In this document: in pieces, positions 62,501-64,000 of the stretch
How the letters are laid out: the number at the start of each line of letters is the position of its first letter
Numbering within the stretch: the first letter of the stretch is position 1
Source: Sporosarcina koreensis
GTDB taxonomy: Bacteria > Bacillota > Bacilli > Bacillales_A > Planococcaceae
Length of the DNA: 64,000 nucleotides
NCBI RefSeq assembly: GCF_000826145.2
Contig: NZ_LN651337.1
Coordinates: 1,119,774 to 1,183,773, forward strand
Reading direction: 5' to 3'
Notes under the pieces: model-generated
Databases searched by the model: none
Told to the model about the DNA's origin: nothing
What the model saw: only the letters and a program-made list of their open reading frames with translations
Translations under genes and position numbers: made by a program

Positions 62501-63213
62501 AGCGCCTCCGCTTCCTCGAGTTTCTGGCGGATCGCCGATTTCAGCGGGCCGATGAACGACAGGCTGTCGATGTCGGCATCCTCCGCCAGCTCATATTCGA
62601 GCGGAATCTGGCGCAGCCACTGCTCCGGTTTCGGATGGACCCGCGAGTAGTCGTAGAGCCGGTCAATGAGGAGTTCGAGCGACTGGTCGTTCCGGTCGGA
62701 TGTAAAACTGTCCGCAAGACGGTAGATCGCTTCCGGGTTATCGGCACTGTAGGCGTCTTCGAGCACGTCTTCGATCGTATCGTCCCGGAGCAGTGCCGCT
62801 TCCGTCGGGTCCGCTATCCGGAATGCCGGATCGATATCGAGCAGATAGGCATACTGCCGGACAATCGTCAGACAGAAGGAGTGCAGCGAGGAGATCTGGG
62901 CTTTGTTCAGCAGACTCAGCTGCTTGCGCAGATGAGCGGATTCCGGATTGCGGGCGATCTCCTCCTCCAGCGCCGCCCCCATCCGGTGCCGCATTTCTGC
63001 AGCCGCCGCATTCGTGAACGTGACGACGAGCAGATCATCGACATTGACCGGGTTGGTTTCGTCGAGCACTTTCTCGATAAGCCGGGTGATCAATACTTTC
63101 GTCTTCCCCGAGCCGGCCGCTGCGGAGACGAGAATGTCCCGGCCGGACGCATAGATCGCCTGCCACTGGGCATCCGTGAATGTGACGTCAGCGGGTTTCG
63201 GTGGTATGTGCAT
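59506..63213 (-). CDS. addA: ATP-dependent helicase/nuclease subunit A (AddA)
   Basis: A 1235-residue SF1 helicase-nuclease. Walker A lies in SAAAGSGKTKVLITRL (~34-42), motif Ia/II in the UvrD-like core (VDEYQDTN), motif V/VI near TIHSSKGLEFPNVFV and VAMTRAKEQLEL. The C-terminal RecB-type nuclease carries GIADCLFEEEDGWVLLDYKTD. It processes double-strand breaks for RecA loading together with AddB. Start ATG 63213 follows GGAGG; it overlaps addB by 26 bp. Confidence 0.97.
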   Translation of the reverse strand: MHIPPKPADVTFTDAQWQAIYASGRDILVSAAAGSGKTKVLITRLIEKVLDETNPVNVDDLLVVTFTNAAAAEMRHRMGAALEEEIARNPESAHLRKQLSLLNKAQISSLHSFCLTIVRQYAYLLDIDPAFRIADPTEAALLRDDTIEDVLEDAYSADNPEAIYRLADSFTSDRNDQSLELLIDRLYDYSRVHPKPEQWLRQIPLEYELAEDADIDSLSFIGPLKSAIRQKLEEAEALTLDMQRIAEQPDGPAPLVPTAEADLAWIRGALGTIEEGTWEETYAYFGQLKWVKAGSVKKDSCDEELAKRAKALRESVKKLVGGVKESFFERTPARLLDEIRLMAPMMHTLIGLVIDFGERYRAVKTERGLVDFSDLEHYALEILSKQEGDVLVPSDIAADYQAKFKEVLVDEYQDTNLLQEAIIQFVKSGAEADGNLFMVGDVKQSIYRFRLAEPGLFLGKYGRFTEQAAGEGLKIDLNANFRSRKEVLDATNFIFTQIMGRRVGEIEYDEAAELKYGARYPESDTAAHLTVLYSEEEEYGDETGEDLENLKNSQAEARYMAKTINRWMTEKHEVSDAFSGEKRPIRYSDIVVLMRSMTWSSEIADEFKRAGIPVYVELSSGYFDALEVTIMLNTLRTIDNPYQDIPLASVLRAPFVGMTENELAQVRLADKNASYYDALKTFIVTQGTGMAPETQQKLQRFLLMFEQWRNLARRGSLSELIWQVYSDTNYYEMVGSMPNGKQRQANLRALHDRAIDYEKTSFRGLFRFLRFVDRMRRRGDDLGAARFLSEKEDVVRIMTIHSSKGLEFPNVFVAGLGRQFNKMDFNEPYLFDQHFGLAVKAIDPDKRIMYTSLPFLAMKEQKELEMRAEEMRVLYVAMTRAKEQLELVATVKDIEKSVTKWQDAQLIQPEERLPDYMRSRANGYLDWIGPTVARHQDFVKFGTAPGAMVKDHPSRWDITMLPVSYFSEPAAERAGDEEAGRTPAELPPADEALVAEVTARFDFRYSHEASVRKRSKISVSELKRVALLEAEPDYNDPFATRDTETNPVFLHERPAFLQKRSISAAEVGTAMHTVMQHIDLDRTYTADDVGELLSDLLDRQLLTSEEAGAINRERIVQVMRSPLAERMRHAKRVLKELPFTYAYDGADGDSQILQGIADCLFEEEDGWVLLDYKTDRLRGRYSSETEADEAMRERYAIQLSLYKKAVEAITHIEIKEMLLYLFDEGRTIPVQEVTV

Positions 63214-64000
63214 CGCCTTCCGCCTCCTTCCTCATTTTTTCGAGTGATTCCTTTGCTGACAGATTTTCGTACTGCCGGAATGCCGCCTCAGGGTCCGTCT
63301 TATCGAACTGGCAGACGCCCTGATACGGACAATACGTGCACGGCATATGCTCCTTCAGGCGGTATGGATAGACGCGGGTGTCCCCCGCGAGCATCGCGTC
63401 CCCTGCCTGGCGGTGCCGTTTCCGTACGGCGGACCGCAGCATCTGCATGTCATCAGGCGGCAGCACTTTGGAATTCGAGTAGAATGTACCGTCCTTCTTG
63501 ACCCGGGCCGGAATGATCGAGGAGGACTGTTCGATGCCGCTGTCCATCTCCTTTGCGACGGACAGGTCTTCGAGAACGTAGCCTTTCATCGTGAAGGATT
63601 TCATCATTTCCTGCTCGATCGCGTCTTCCGACAATTCCTGGATGCTGCGGATCATCGGGTTGTGCACATGGACGTACAGCATCCCGGCAGGATCCGCCTG
63701 CAGCTGGATCCATTCATCGGCATGCTCCAGCGCGACGTCGAGGTACGTCAGCATCTGCAGGGAGAGGCCATAGTAGATTTCCGTCAGGTTGAGCGCCTTG
63801 GATGATGATTTATAGTCGACGATCCGGATATACGTCTTGCCGTCGACTTTTGCGGCATCGACCCGGTCGATCCGCCCCCGGAGGTTCATCTGCCCGCCGC
63901 GCTTCAGCGGAATTGACAGCGGCGGCATCTGTTCGCCCGGTCCGAACCCGACTTCCACAGCGATCGGCTGGAACGAGGAGGCCGTCGCCTGGCTGCTGAG
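63188..64000 (-). CDS. addB: ATP-dependent nuclease subunit B (AddB), C-terminal part
   Basis: The frame is open through the right edge, so only the last ~270 residues are present. They contain the nuclease core GRIDRVDAAKVDGKTYIRIV followed by DYKSSSKALNL (metal-binding Asp/Lys) and three of the four iron-sulfur Cys in MPCTYCPYQGVCQFD. The partner AddA follows with an overlap of 26 bp. Confidence 0.95.
   Translation of the reverse strand, partial: LSSQATASSFQPIAVEVGFGPGEQMPPLSIPLKRGGQMNLRGRIDRVDAAKVDGKTYIRIVDYKSSSKALNLTEIYYGLSLQMLTYLDVALEHADEWIQLQADPAGMLYVHVHNPMIRSIQELSEDAIEQEMMKSFTMKGYVLEDLSVAKEMDSGIEQSSSIIPARVKKDGTFYSNSKVLPPDDMQMLRSAVRKRHRQAGDAMLAGDTRVYPYRLKEHMPCTYCPYQGVCQFDKTDPEAAFRQYENLSAKESLEKMRKEAEGDAHTTETR

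Noticed and set aside
61498..63501. 667-aa open frame on the plus strand
   Set aside because: Antisense to addA; R/H/F-rich composition typical of a shadow frame, no ribosome-binding site and no domain.

Overview
The window reads as chromosome of a spore-forming member of the Bacillales, most like Planococcaceae (a Sporosarcina-type organism). It carries sporulation genes (spoVAC-AD-AE, spoVIF, yjcZ, CotY/CotZ and CotO coat proteins, a Spo0E-like phosphatase). Its gene order repeatedly matches the Bacillus subtilis yis/yit/yjb/yjc and yku blocks. It also has features more usual in staphylococci and relatives, such as a prfC-murE pair and a CtsR-controlled clpB. Base composition by eye is a little over 50% GC. 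TTG and GTG starts are frequent, and nearly all starts were set by Shine-Dalgarno spacing. No rRNA, prophage, insertion sequence or CRISPR array was seen.

Layout. 1-6 kb: a LysR regulator (cut by the window edge), the c-di-AMP-binding CBS protein DarB, FadH under a perfect FadR box, YkyB, a beta-hydroxyacid dehydrogenase, a Spo0E-like protein with a candidate C-rich small RNA after it, YkvS and an acidic lipoprotein. 5.6-20 kb: a MarR regulator, a soluble PAS histidine kinase, the K+ channel subunit KtrD, a TerC/YkoY protein behind a manganese (yybP-ykoY) riboswitch, an RND exporter of the SwrC type, RF3, MurE, an aldehyde dehydrogenase, a 47-aa protein with a sigma-B-like promoter, and AlkA plus a small WYL-like protein behind a LexA-box promoter. 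20-25 kb: tRNA-Val, two hypotheticals and a TAXI-type TRAP transporter with an upstream cre site.

25-34 kb: YutG/PgpA, the yjcH-yjcG-yjcF operon, and a sporulation block: a YhcN-like lipoprotein with spoVAC, spoVAD and spoVAE behind a sigma-G promoter, followed by yjcZ and spoVIF, then CotZ and CotO with sigma-K-type -10 elements, then MgtE. 33.5-49 kb: prpE, yjbO, nadK, relQ, yjbL, cwlQ, yjbI, spxH, the RoxS/RsaE small RNA, pepF, coiA, mecA, spx, a T-box leader with trpS, fabF-fabH under FapR, and yjzD. 49-64 kb: a repeat-rich non-coding region, an N-terminally short ClpB under CtsR, the yitW-yitV-yitU-yitS group, a degenerate membrane-anchored amylase-fold protein, yisL, yisK, a DUF418 protein, addA and the C-terminal part of addB.

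Regulation is unusually legible. Operators or leaders can be assigned for FadR, LexA, CcpA, FapR, CtsR, sigma-B, sigma-G, sigma-K, Mn2+ and uncharged tRNA-Trp. The least explained material is two intergenic arrays with a period of about 21 nt (39.41-39.56 kb and 49.07-49.74 kb; the second contains two copies of a ~170-nt structured element), a set of genes whose good ribosome-binding site is followed by no ATG/GTG/TTG, a ClpB lacking its N-domain, and a GH13 protein without its catalytic residues.
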